The notes below the pieces were generated by a model that saw only the letters and a program-made list of their open reading frames with translations, did not search any database and was not told where the DNA came from. 42,170 bases of DNA from Clostridium pascui. GTDB taxonomy: Bacteria > Bacillota > Clostridia > Clostridiales > Clostridiaceae. A program made the translations under genes and the position numbers. This document shows, in pieces, positions 25,885 to 33,605 of this stretch. The DNA lies in contig NZ_JAFBDB010000013.1 in NCBI RefSeq assembly GCF_016908015.1, forward strand, positions 1 to 42,170. Reading direction: 5' to 3'. How positions within the stretch are numbered: position 1 is the stretch's first letter; each line of letters begins with the position of its first letter.

Positions 25885-26619
25885 ATGAAAAATGGACTAA
25901 GAAAGATTTTGATATTTATTATTATGATAACATGTGGATTTTGGTATATGACAGAGGATGCAGGGATAGAATTAAGCGGCATAAACATTAAAAAAAGTCA
26001 AACCTACTTAAATAAAAAATATAGTTTTTTAAATGAAGAAGATAAAGCGGCAAATGGGAATAATGTTAATGTAAGTACGGAACTAACGCTGGTAAATGGA
26101 GAATATGGGTTAGATAAAGATTATAAACCTAAAAAGTTAACTGTGCCCAATATATCATTTACTAGTGGAGTAAATCAGGAAGAAAAGCATGTAGCAGGAA
26201 TTATTGTAAAACCTCTAGAAGATTTAGTTAATACAGCAAAAGAGGAAGGTGTAATATTACTTGGGAATTCAGGCTATAGATCATATAAATCACAAAAGAG
26301 TACGTATAGCAGCAGGGTGAAATCAGAAGGGAAGAAACTTGCAGATGCATATGTGGCAAAGCCTGGATTTAGTGAGCATCAAACAGGATTATGCATTGAT
26401 ATCACTAATAAAGATAAATACTTTGTAAAGGGAACAAAGGAAGCAGATTGGCTTGCAGAAAATTGCTATAAGTTTGGTTTTATTATAAGATATCCTTATG
26501 GAAAGAAAAATATAACAGGTATAGAATATGAACCTTGGCATATTAGATATGTTGGGAAAGAAGCTGCTAAGTATATTTATGATAATGGAATTACATTAGA
26601 GGAATACTTAGGCAAATAA
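25885..26619 (+). CDS. D-alanyl-D-alanine carboxypeptidase, VanY (M15B) family
   Basis: The 244-residue protein has an N-terminal membrane anchor or signal (about residues 7-22), then an M15 peptidase domain with SGYRSYKSQ, zinc ligands H165 (SEHQTG) and D172, and E216-P-W-H219 with catalytic Glu and third zinc ligand. It should remove the terminal D-Ala from peptidoglycan stem peptides outside the membrane. Two-component genes of VanR/VanS type follow on the same strand, 21 nt away. This resembles the vanY-vanRS core, but no vanH, vanA/vanG-type ligase or vanX is present, so resistance should not be assumed. Confidence 0.9.
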   Translation: MKNGLRKILIFIIMITCGFWYMTEDAGIELSGINIKKSQTYLNKKYSFLNEEDKAANGNNVNVSTELTLVNGEYGLDKDYKPKKLTVPNISFTSGVNQEEKHVAGIIVKPLEDLVNTAKEEGVILLGNSGYRSYKSQKSTYSSRVKSEGKKLADAYVAKPGFSEHQTGLCIDITNKDKYFVKGTKEADWLAENCYKFGFIIRYPYGKKNITGIEYEPWHIRYVGKEAAKYIYDNGITLEEYLGK

Positions 26620-26639
26620 TTATATATTTGGAGGAGTAC

Positions 26640-27332
26640 ATGAACAATAATATTCTTGTAGTAGATGATGAAAAGGAAATAAGAAATCTGCTAGAAATAA
26701 ATCTTATAAATGAAGGATATAGTGTTTTTAAGGCAAGCTGTGGGGAAGAAGCTTTAGAAATATTAGATAGGGAAGAAGTACACTTAATAGTTTTAGATAT
26801 AATGATGCCAGGTATGGATGGACTGGAAGTTTGCAGAAGGGCAAGAGAAAAGTACAGCATTCCAATTCTTATGTTAAGTGCAAAGGCAGAGGACATGGAT
26901 AAGATACAGGGCATTATGACTGGTGCAGATGATTATGTATGCAAGCCCTTTAATCAATTAGAACTTACAGTTAGAATAAGAGCATTACTCAGAAGAGCGT
27001 ATTTTTTAAATACTAAAATGCAGGTTTCAGATGAAGTACTAAGAATTGAGTCAATGGTTATAGATAGGAGTAAGCACAAGGTAACAGTGGAGGATAATGA
27101 AGTAGATTTAACAGCAAGAGAATTTGAAATTTTATATTTATTAGCCACAAATAGGGGAAGAGTTTTTAGTGCGGAAGAAATCTTTGAAAAAGTTTGGAAA
27201 GAAAGATACTACCAATCTAATAATACTGTTATGGTGCATATGAGCAGAATTAGAGATAAAATTGAACAGCATTTGGAAGGAAATAAGATAATTCACACTG
27301 TATGGGGAGTTGGATATAAAATTGAAAAATAA
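26640..27332 (+). CDS. Response regulator, VanR-like
   Basis: The 230-residue OmpR-family regulator has phosphoacceptor D53 (VLDIMMPGMDG), the switch region LMLSAKAEDMDKIQGIMTGADDYVCKPFN, and a winged-helix domain ending VWGVGYKIEK. The start is ATG 26640, since GGAGGAG (26630-26636) lies 4 nt upstream; the TTG at 26628 overlaps it. It sits between vanY-like and the kinase gene and overlaps the latter. Confidence 0.93.
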   Translation: MNNNILVVDDEKEIRNLLEINLINEGYSVFKASCGEEALEILDREEVHLIVLDIMMPGMDGLEVCRRAREKYSIPILMLSAKAEDMDKIQGIMTGADDYVCKPFNQLELTVRIRALLRRAYFLNTKMQVSDEVLRIESMVIDRSKHKVTVEDNEVDLTAREFEILYLLATNRGRVFSAEEIFEKVWKERYYQSNNTVMVHMSRIRDKIEQHLEGNKIIHTVWGVGYKIEK

Positions 27333-28428
27333 AAGATTGTATAAACATTGGATATTATCATTATGGGATATAGCATTGGCTTTATTATTAACATATATGA
27401 CACTGATTGTAGGTAATAAAATATTGGTTTATTTATATATAAATACTAAGATTCAACTTATTAATTATTTTTTTAAGCTTTGGCGTATCCTCAGAGATGA
27501 AATCTTTGGAGGCAGGATTTATACAATTATTACAATATCCTTTTTTATTATGTTTTACTTGCTTATAACCTATAGAAAAAATAAGAGCCTTGCAGCTATT
27601 ATGGATCAAACTGAAATAATGGCTAAAGGGGATTTAGATAGGTTGATAAAAGTTAAGGCAAAAGGCGATATCAAAAATTTAATGAATAATATAAATGATA
27701 TATCAAGGCAGCTCAAAGACATAACAATTGAAGAAAGAAGAGCGCAGCAAACTAAGAATGATTTAATAACCAATGTTTCTCATGATTTAAGAACTCCATT
27801 AACATCAATAATAGGATATCTAGAAATCATTGATACAGATAAATATACAGATGAACTAAGATTAAGGTATTATGCGAATATTGCATATCAAAAGGCAAAG
27901 GATTTAAATTTGCTTATAAATGATTTGTTTGAACTTACTAAAATGCAAAATAACACTATTAATTTAGATAAGGATGATATTAATCTTGTGGAATTATTAG
28001 GGCAGGTAGTTGCTTATTTTGAGTATCAATTTAAGAATGCAAATATGGACTCGAGAATTAATTTTTCAGAGGATAAGCTAATAGTAAATGCAGATGGAAG
28101 AAAATTAGTTAGAGCATTTGAAAACCTGATGTCAAACGCGATTAAGTATGGTCAAGATGGTCATTATGTGGATATAACAACAAAACTTCAAGGGAAAATA
28201 GCAGTAGTCCAAGTTATAAACTATGGCCAATCAATATCATCGATAGATTTACCATATATATTTGATAGATTTTATAGAGTGGAAAAATCAAGAAATAGGG
28301 ATATAGGTGGATCTGGGCTAGGTCTAGCTATAACAAAAAATATTATAGAGCTGCATCAAGGAAGCATAGCTGCTTATAGCGATGATAATAGAACCATATT
28401 TGAAGTTAGATTGCCAGTGAAAAATTAA
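27310..28428 (+). CDS. Sensor histidine kinase, VanS-like
   Basis: The 372-residue kinase has two spans (about residues 15-36 and 73-91) bracketing a short extracellular loop, a HAMP segment, HisKA with phospho-acceptor H158 in NVSHDLRTPLTS, N-box NLMSNAIKYG and a G-box GGSGLGLAITKN. Its start is TTG 27310 or TTG 27322, both inside the regulator's 3' end; I give the longer. Small sensor loop with intramembrane sensing is typical for antibiotic-responsive kinases. Its TAA stop is followed immediately by the dispersed repeat pair. Confidence 0.92.
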   Translation: MDIKLKNKRLYKHWILSLWDIALALLLTYMTLIVGNKILVYLYINTKIQLINYFFKLWRILRDEIFGGRIYTIITISFFIMFYLLITYRKNKSLAAIMDQTEIMAKGDLDRLIKVKAKGDIKNLMNNINDISRQLKDITIEERRAQQTKNDLITNVSHDLRTPLTSIIGYLEIIDTDKYTDELRLRYYANIAYQKAKDLNLLINDLFELTKMQNNTINLDKDDINLVELLGQVVAYFEYQFKNANMDSRINFSEDKLIVNADGRKLVRAFENLMSNAIKYGQDGHYVDITTKLQGKIAVVQVINYGQSISSIDLPYIFDRFYRVEKSRNRDIGGSGLGLAITKNIIELHQGSIAAYSDDNRTIFEVRLPVKN

Positions 28429-28489
28429 GTGCCACCCACATGGCAAGTGGCAAATGTCACCGACTTGCCACTTGCCACGTGGGTGGCAC
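28429..28489. repeat. Inverted pair of the dispersed repeat (copies 3 and 4)
   Basis: Two copies lie head to head at 28429-28453 and 28465-28489 with 11 nt between; the 25-bp arms match at 24 positions. The resulting long hairpin lies between two convergent genes, abutting the kinase stop, and could act as a bidirectional terminator although the flanking T tracts are weak. Confidence 0.85.
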
Positions 28490-28495
28490 TTTATA

Positions 28496-29686
28496 TTATT
28501 TTGTATAATTATCAAAGTAACCTTGGATGAATATTATTGGAGTACCTTTATCTCCGCTTCCTGAAGTTAAGTCAGAAAGTGATCCTATAAGATCAGTAAG
28601 CTGTCTTGGTGTAGTACCCTGGGATACCATGTTACCAACAAGATCTGATTCTTTATTTATAATATATTCTGAAATAGCTTTTTTAAGTTCTTCTCCTTGT
28701 AAGTGAGCAAAGTTATTATCAGCAAGGTATTTTAATTTAACTTCGCTAGGTGTACCTTCAAGTCCTGATGTATAAGCTGGTGATACAACAGGGTCAGCAA
28801 GTTCCCAAATCTTACCTACTGGATCTTTGAAAGCTCCATCACCATAAACCATAACTTCTACAGTTTTACCTGTCTTTTCTTTAAGTACTGCTTGTATTTT
28901 ATCAACTATAGGCTGACAGTTACGTGGGAAAAGTTTAACGCTTTCTTCTGTTGATTTATTTGAACCTAAAAGACCATAAGCGTCGTTATAACCACTGCCA
29001 TCTATTGATGCTGATAAAATGTTGTCTAGGCTGTAAATCTTATCTCCACCATTTGCTTTTAATATCTTTTTAGTTCTAAATCTTGAGTGAATATCGCAAG
29101 TAAGAACATTTTTTGTGTAATTTAAAATAGTTTTTGGGTTGTTTGAAAAGATAACTTCACACTCAGTACCGTACTCTTCGATTAAAGATTTATAATAATC
29201 AATGTAATCAACACCAGTGAAAGTATGTTTTTTATATCCAAAATGACCACGGAATTCTTCTTCAGTTAAAACATCTGTCCAAGGATTAACTCCTTTTTCA
29301 TCAAGCTCGTCTATATCTACTAAGTGATTACCTACTTCATCAGATGGATAGCTAAGCATTAAAACGATTTTTTTAGCTCCCTTTGCAATACCACGAAGGC
29401 AGATAGCAAAACGGTTACGGCTTAAAATTGGGAATATTACGCCTATTGTTTCGTCACCAAACTTTGCTTTTACATCCTGAGCAATGTTATCAATAGTTGC
29501 ATAGTTTCCTTGAGCACGAGCTACTATTGATTCTGTTACAGTAACAATATCCTTATCATTAATAGAATAGCCTTCTACTTCTGAAGCCTTTAATACAGTG
29601 TTTACAACTATTTCTGCAATATCGTCTCCTGTTTTGATGATTGGGGCACGAAGACCTCTAACTACAGTTCCAACAATTCTTTCCAT
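28496..29686 (-). CDS. CofE-like (F420-0:glutamate ligase family) protein
   Basis: The roughly 396-residue protein has the CofE-type N-terminal half (RIVGTVVRGLRAPIIKTGDDIAEIVV; TESIVARAQGNYATIDNIAQDVKAKFG) and a longer C-terminal part (for example VEVMVYGDGAFKDPVGKIWELADPVVSPAY). Canonical CofE adds glutamate to F420-0. No F420 biosynthesis gene is seen here, and clostridia generally lack F420, so a different acceptor is likely. I chose the second ATG (29686): AAGGAG is 8 nt before it and only 2-3 nt before ATG 29692. Divergent from a LysR regulator. Confidence 0.75.
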   Translation of the reverse strand: MERIVGTVVRGLRAPIIKTGDDIAEIVVNTVLKASEVEGYSINDKDIVTVTESIVARAQGNYATIDNIAQDVKAKFGDETIGVIFPILSRNRFAICLRGIAKGAKKIVLMLSYPSDEVGNHLVDIDELDEKGVNPWTDVLTEEEFRGHFGYKKHTFTGVDYIDYYKSLIEEYGTECEVIFSNNPKTILNYTKNVLTCDIHSRFRTKKILKANGGDKIYSLDNILSASIDGSGYNDAYGLLGSNKSTEESVKLFPRNCQPIVDKIQAVLKEKTGKTVEVMVYGDGAFKDPVGKIWELADPVVSPAYTSGLEGTPSEVKLKYLADNNFAHLQGEELKKAISEYIINKESDLVGNMVSQGTTPRQLTDLIGSLSDLTSGSGDKGTPIIFIQGYFDNYTK

Positions 29687-29750
29687 TTTCATTTCTCCTT
29701 AAATTTTCTGTATTTATATAAAAATTATTATTTAACACTCATACTTGTAC

Positions 29751-29803
29751 TATACAACACATTTGTGATATAAGTAAAATAAATATATATAATGTGCTGT
29801 ATA
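29751..29803. promoter_or_regulatory. 13-bp inverted repeat in the divergent CofE-like/LysR region
   Basis: TATACAACACATT and AATGTGCTGTATA pair with one mismatch across 27 nt. A smaller CACA-TT-TGTG dyad lies within (29758-29767). The region is the only intergenic space between the two divergent genes, so it may hold the LysR operator, although the right arm abuts the lysR ribosome site. Confidence 0.45.
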
Positions 29804-29815
29804 AGGAGAAGTTAT

Positions 29816-30721
29816 ATGATAAGTAAATTAGATTTATATAAGGTCTTTTGTGAAGTAGCAAAGTGTGAAAGCTTTTCTAAAGGGGCAAAGGCACTGTACA
29901 TGACTCAACCTGCTGTAAGCCAAGCAATTATGCAGCTGGAAGAAGGGCTTGAGGTACGGCTCTTTACAAGAACACCTAAAGGAGTAGTTCTAACTAATGA
30001 GGGAAAACTTCTATTTGAGTACGCAAATTCTGCTATAAATTTAATTAATATAGGGGAAGAAAAATTATTAGAATCTAAAAATATAATGCTGGGGGAGTTA
30101 AAAATAGGGGTGGGGGATGCTATTTCACGATACTTCCTGCCAACCTTTTTAGATAAATTTCATAGTGACTATCCGAGCATCAAGCTAAAGATTGTAAATA
30201 GAACAACTTTAGAACTTTGTGCAATGCTCAAGTCAGGAGAAATTGATATTGCAATATGCAATTTCCCAATTGAAGATCCTTCTTTAGTAACAAAAAAATG
30301 CATGGATGTACAGGACGTTTTTGTTTGTGGAGATAAGTTCAAGGATACACTGTCCATGCCTTTAAGTTTTGAGGAGTTATCAAAATTACCATTGATATTA
30401 CTTGACAATAAATCAAATTCAAGAAGATATGTAGAAAAGTATATACTATCAAAGGGCATTGAAATTTCCTCGGAAATTGAACTTGGATCTCATGATTTAT
30501 TATTAGAATTTGCAAAAATAAATTTAGGATTAGCTTGCGTTATTAAAGAGTTTTCACAGGAATATTTAAAAAGTGGTGTTTTATATGAAGTTGAAACAGT
30601 TGAAGAAATACCTAAAAGAAGTATAGGAGTTTGTTTTTCAAAAAATGCATCTCTTTCTCCAGCTTCAAAAAAGTTTTTGGAGATACTAGAAAGTGCCACC
30701 CACATGGCAAGTGGCAAGTGA
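29816..30721 (+). CDS. LysR family regulator with repeat-derived C-terminus
   Basis: The 301-residue protein begins MISKLDLYKVFCEVAKCESF, followed by the LysR helix-turn-helix (TQPAVSQAIMQLEEGLEVRLF), then a ligand-binding domain. I chose ATG 29816 with AAGGAG (29803-29808), not the upstream ATG 29792. The final residues (SATHMASGK) and the stop are encoded by a copy of the dispersed repeat, so the original C-terminus seems replaced or extended; the domain should still be complete. Divergent from the CofE-like gene, its likely target. Confidence 0.88.
   Translation: MISKLDLYKVFCEVAKCESFSKGAKALYMTQPAVSQAIMQLEEGLEVRLFTRTPKGVVLTNEGKLLFEYANSAINLINIGEEKLLESKNIMLGELKIGVGDAISRYFLPTFLDKFHSDYPSIKLKIVNRTTLELCAMLKSGEIDIAICNFPIEDPSLVTKKCMDVQDVFVCGDKFKDTLSMPLSFEELSKLPLILLDNKSNSRRYVEKYILSKGIEISSEIELGSHDLLLEFAKINLGLACVIKEFSQEYLKSGVLYEVETVEEIPKRSIGVCFSKNASLSPASKKFLEILESATHMASGK
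30693..30719 (+). repeat. Dispersed 27-bp repeat, copy 5 (inside lysR 3' end)
   Basis: Identical to copy 1 over the 27 nt. It lies inside the coding frame and provides the last nine sense codons; the TGA stop begins with the last base of the repeat or the adjacent base. Confidence 0.85.
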
Positions 30722-30799
30722 GATATATTATGTAATATATTTGTTTATGTTTTTCGTATCTTTTACTTTGAGACAGTCCTTTCTCTGTTTAAAAAAGTA

Positions 30800-30830
30800 T
30801 TGACTCTAACGCTGCGTGATAGTGCAATAT
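30800..30830 (+). promoter_or_regulatory. MerR-type promoter/operator
   Basis: TTGACT (30800) is separated from CAATAT (30825) by 19 nt, the long spacer typical of MerR-controlled promoters. In the spacer CTCTAACG-CTG-CGTGATAG is a dyad matching at 6 of 8 positions. It lies directly before the MerR gene and implies autoregulation. Confidence 0.6.
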
Positions 30831-30924
30831 ATATATGTAGGGCATGCCTATATTACAAAAACTCACAGCCGGCGGAGAGTTAGATGATATTGGAAGCTCT
30901 AAAATCAAATTTCGAGGTGTAGAA

Positions 30925-32091
30925 ATGAGAACAGTAAAACAGGTTTCGGACTTAACAGGAATAAGTGTGCGCACACTACATTACTACGATGAAATTGGAT
31001 TATTAAAACCAAGCGAAATTACAGAGGCAGGATATAGACTTTATGATGATGAAGCCCTTAAAACCTTGCAGCAAATTTTATTTTTTAAAGAACTTGATAT
31101 CCCTTTAAAAGATGTTAAAGGCATAATGTCAAGTCCATATTTTGATAAAATACAGGCACTAAAAAATCAAAAAAGGCTGCTTATGTTAAAATGCAAAAGA
31201 TTGAATGGTTTAATAGAGCTTATAAATAGAACATTAAAGGGAGAAAATGAAATGAGTTTTAAAGAATTTGATATGAGTGAATATTTTAATGTATTGGAAG
31301 AATTTAAAATAGAACACGAGGATAGAGTAATTAAGCAGTGGGGAAGTGTAGATAAATTTGATGAGTTTATTGAAAAAGTTAAAGTTAAGAAAGATGAAAT
31401 TGCTGAAGATGCTATAAAGCAGTATGGAAGTATAAAAAAATATGCTGAAGCCGTAAAGAAAAATTTAAATAATGATATTCTAATAACTAAAGCAGAGCAA
31501 GTTGATAAGTTTAAAAAGGATCTTCTTTATGATAAGCATCCTAAATTAAAAGAACTATATAAAAAACTTGCATTTGATTTAAAAAAAGATCCTTATTCAG
31601 AGGAGATTCAACAAATTGCTAGTGAAATAACTAATATAGCTAAAAAAGATTATGAAGCTTTTAAAACTGACATGGGAGATTATTATTGGGATAGTATAGT
31701 ACAACTTCACTTAGTATTTCCTGAGTGGATAGAAGAAGTTGATAAGAAGTATGGAAAAGGTGCATCTAAATTTATTGGAGAAGCCCTAAAAAATTATTTG
31801 AAAGATAAGAAGCCTAAAATAAATACACTATATGAAAAGCTTACATCTGACTTAACTAAGGATACTTCCTCAAGAGAGATTCAACAAATTATTCAAGAAA
31901 TTGCAGATAGCACTAAAAAAATTAATGAAGCCTTGAAAGTAGATGCGGGAGATAATTACTGGGAATATATGGCGGATTTTTATTTGTCAAGGCCTGCGTA
32001 TATAGAAGTAATTGACAAGAAATATGGAAGTGGTGCATCTAAATTTATCGGGGAGGCCCTAAAATTTTATTCTGGGAATAATAAGCAATAA
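30925..32091 (+). CDS. MerR family regulator, TipAL-like, with duplicated effector domain
   Basis: The 388-residue protein has a MerR helix-turn-helix and coil (MRTVKQVSDLTGISVRTLHYYDEIGLLKP, residues 1-29; dimer helix to about 110), then a TipAS-type antibiotic-recognition region. Two near-copies of about 91 residues lie in tandem, starting DKHPKLKELY (31531) and DKKPKINTLY (31804) and ending KKYG-GASKFIGEAL. TipAL proteins usually have one such domain and are about 250 residues. I chose ATG 30925 with GAGGTG 5 nt before it; the upstream ATG 30844 lies at the promoter's expected transcription start. It probably senses a peptide-like or other drug; the target may be itself. Confidence 0.85.
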   Translation: MRTVKQVSDLTGISVRTLHYYDEIGLLKPSEITEAGYRLYDDEALKTLQQILFFKELDIPLKDVKGIMSSPYFDKIQALKNQKRLLMLKCKRLNGLIELINRTLKGENEMSFKEFDMSEYFNVLEEFKIEHEDRVIKQWGSVDKFDEFIEKVKVKKDEIAEDAIKQYGSIKKYAEAVKKNLNNDILITKAEQVDKFKKDLLYDKHPKLKELYKKLAFDLKKDPYSEEIQQIASEITNIAKKDYEAFKTDMGDYYWDSIVQLHLVFPEWIEEVDKKYGKGASKFIGEALKNYLKDKKPKINTLYEKLTSDLTKDTSSREIQQIIQEIADSTKKINEALKVDAGDNYWEYMADFYLSRPAYIEVIDKKYGSGASKFIGEALKFYSGNNKQ

Positions 32092-32152
32092 ATTGAAAAT
32101 CTGATGAAGAAAAAATGGGCAGTTCCTATGAACAAATTAATGAGTATATAGA

Positions 32153-32185
32153 AAAGGAAGCATTTATAATATGCTTCCTTTAATC
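32153..32185. terminator. Bidirectional terminator between convergent merR and transporter genes
   Basis: AAAGGAAGCAT pairs with ATGCTTCCTTT (32171-32181) around a 7-nt loop. It lies between the merR-type stop and the minus-strand transporter stop at 32194. Confidence 0.75.
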
Positions 32186-32193
32186 ACTATTTA

Positions 32194-33564
32194 TTATAGT
32201 ATAATCATTGCAACAATAATAGTTGCAGCAAATCCTACCATTACAGGTATCATATTTTTTCTCACTAGATCTAGAGGTTCAACACCACATATTGCAGCTA
32301 CAGGAATAACCCCCCAAGGGATTATTGTTCCTCCACCTACCCATACAGTAGATATTTGTCCAAGAGCTGCAAGTCCTTCTTTGTTTATGCTTACAGCCTC
32401 TGAAAAGGTTTGAGCTAAAGAGCCTACTAGTGGAAGACCGGAAAAACCAGAGCCATCTAGCCCTGTAATGCCGCCTATAAGCGCTTGTATTAAAATAACA
32501 GGAAACTTAGAAAGCGGTGCTTTATTTGCAAGATATGTACCTATATCTGTTAAAAGACCTGTAGCATTGGGCCCTAGTACTTCCTTTGCCATTCCTTCAC
32601 TTCCAAGAAAGAAGAAAGCACCTATTACAACTACTGGAGCAAATATTTTTATTCCAAACATAAATCCATCTCTTATGTAATCAGTAACCTTTTCAAAAGA
32701 ATTTGAAAGTTTATGTTCAATTACTGCCACCATTGACATTATGATAACTGCAGTACCACCAACAAGAGCAGTGGCATCTCCCCCGCGGAATTGATACTTA
32801 AACATTAAGTAAGCATCAAGTAAAAAGGCTAATGGAGTAGCAAATGCTACAAAGGTTGTACCAAAAGAAGCCTTTAAATCAATATTTACACTAACCTCAG
32901 TGGTAGCTGCTATCTCAGAAAAGTTTTTAGCATCTCTTCTCATCATAAAAAATGCAGTTCCCACTGTAACTACAGTCATGGTTATCCAAAGAGGTATACT
33001 TGCACTAATTACAGCACTGGAATCTTCAAAACCTGCTGCCTTTGCAGTTATAGCAGGTGCTCCTTGAATAAAATAGTCCCCAGATAATGCAATGCCATGT
33101 CCAAATAAATTCATGGCAGAAGCGGCCCAAACTGCAGGAAGTCCAACCTTTAGAGCAGCTGGAAGCATTATTGCACCAACCAGCGCCACAGCAGGTGAAG
33201 GCCATATAATTAAAGAAACAACTGTCATTACAACTCCTAAACTCCAAAAGGCAACATTTTTATTTATCATAAGTTTTTTTATAGGGCTCATCATAAGTTC
33301 ATCTGCCCCTATATCACGAAGAGCCCTGGACATTGCAACAACGAGAGATATAATAGTGATTATGCTCCAAAATTCTTTTCCTGAAGCAATAAGAGAGTTA
33401 AATATAACTTGTACAGACTTAACCATGCTTCCGGAAGAAACATATCCTATTATAAATAGCCCTATTATGCAAGGAAGTACTGTATCTTTCTTGAATGCCA
33501 TGGTTATGATGATTACTAAAACCATAGCAATATAAATATAGTGAAGTAGCCCCAATGAGATCAT
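32194..33564 (-). CDS. Polytopic membrane transporter in a lysine-riboswitch operon
   Basis: The 456-residue protein has about 11-12 predicted spans and the pattern of an ion-transporter-type secondary carrier (GAIMLPAALKVGLPAVWAASAMNLFG; GLDGSGFSGLPLVGSLAQT; VWVGGGTIIPWGVIPVAAICG). I do not recognise the exact family; it is neither LysP-like nor clearly NhaC-like. It lies 42 nt after the FAD oxidoreductase gene, with AAAGGAG before its ATG, and both sit behind a lysine riboswitch. Lysine, or a lysine-derived compound, as substrate is therefore an inference from RNA context only. Confidence 0.75.
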   Translation of the reverse strand: MISLGLLHYIYIAMVLVIIITMAFKKDTVLPCIIGLFIIGYVSSGSMVKSVQVIFNSLIASGKEFWSIITIISLVVAMSRALRDIGADELMMSPIKKLMINKNVAFWSLGVVMTVVSLIIWPSPAVALVGAIMLPAALKVGLPAVWAASAMNLFGHGIALSGDYFIQGAPAITAKAAGFEDSSAVISASIPLWITMTVVTVGTAFFMMRRDAKNFSEIAATTEVSVNIDLKASFGTTFVAFATPLAFLLDAYLMFKYQFRGGDATALVGGTAVIIMSMVAVIEHKLSNSFEKVTDYIRDGFMFGIKIFAPVVVIGAFFFLGSEGMAKEVLGPNATGLLTDIGTYLANKAPLSKFPVILIQALIGGITGLDGSGFSGLPLVGSLAQTFSEAVSINKEGLAALGQISTVWVGGGTIIPWGVIPVAAICGVEPLDLVRKNMIPVMVGFAATIIVAMIIL

Positions 33565-33605
33565 AATTAATTACTCCTTTGATTTATGATTATTTATACG
33601 ATTTA

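Noticed and set aside
25885-28428. Complete vancomycin-resistance cluster
   Set aside because: Only a VanY-like enzyme and a regulatory pair are present. The ligase, VanH and VanX functions required for resistance are missing.
9317-29686. Evidence for F420 metabolism (FrhB-like and CofE-like genes)
   Set aside because: Both families occur in organisms without F420. They lie about 18 kb apart, and no F420 synthesis gene is in the window.
8291-30719. CRISPR array
   Set aside because: The repeated unit occurs singly or as an inverted pair kilobases apart, with no regular spacers and no cas genes.
33092-33535. 147-aa plus-strand frame opposite the transporter gene
   Set aside because: It is the antisense of a hydrophobic gene (proline- and threonine-rich composition is typical of such shadows), with no ribosome site.
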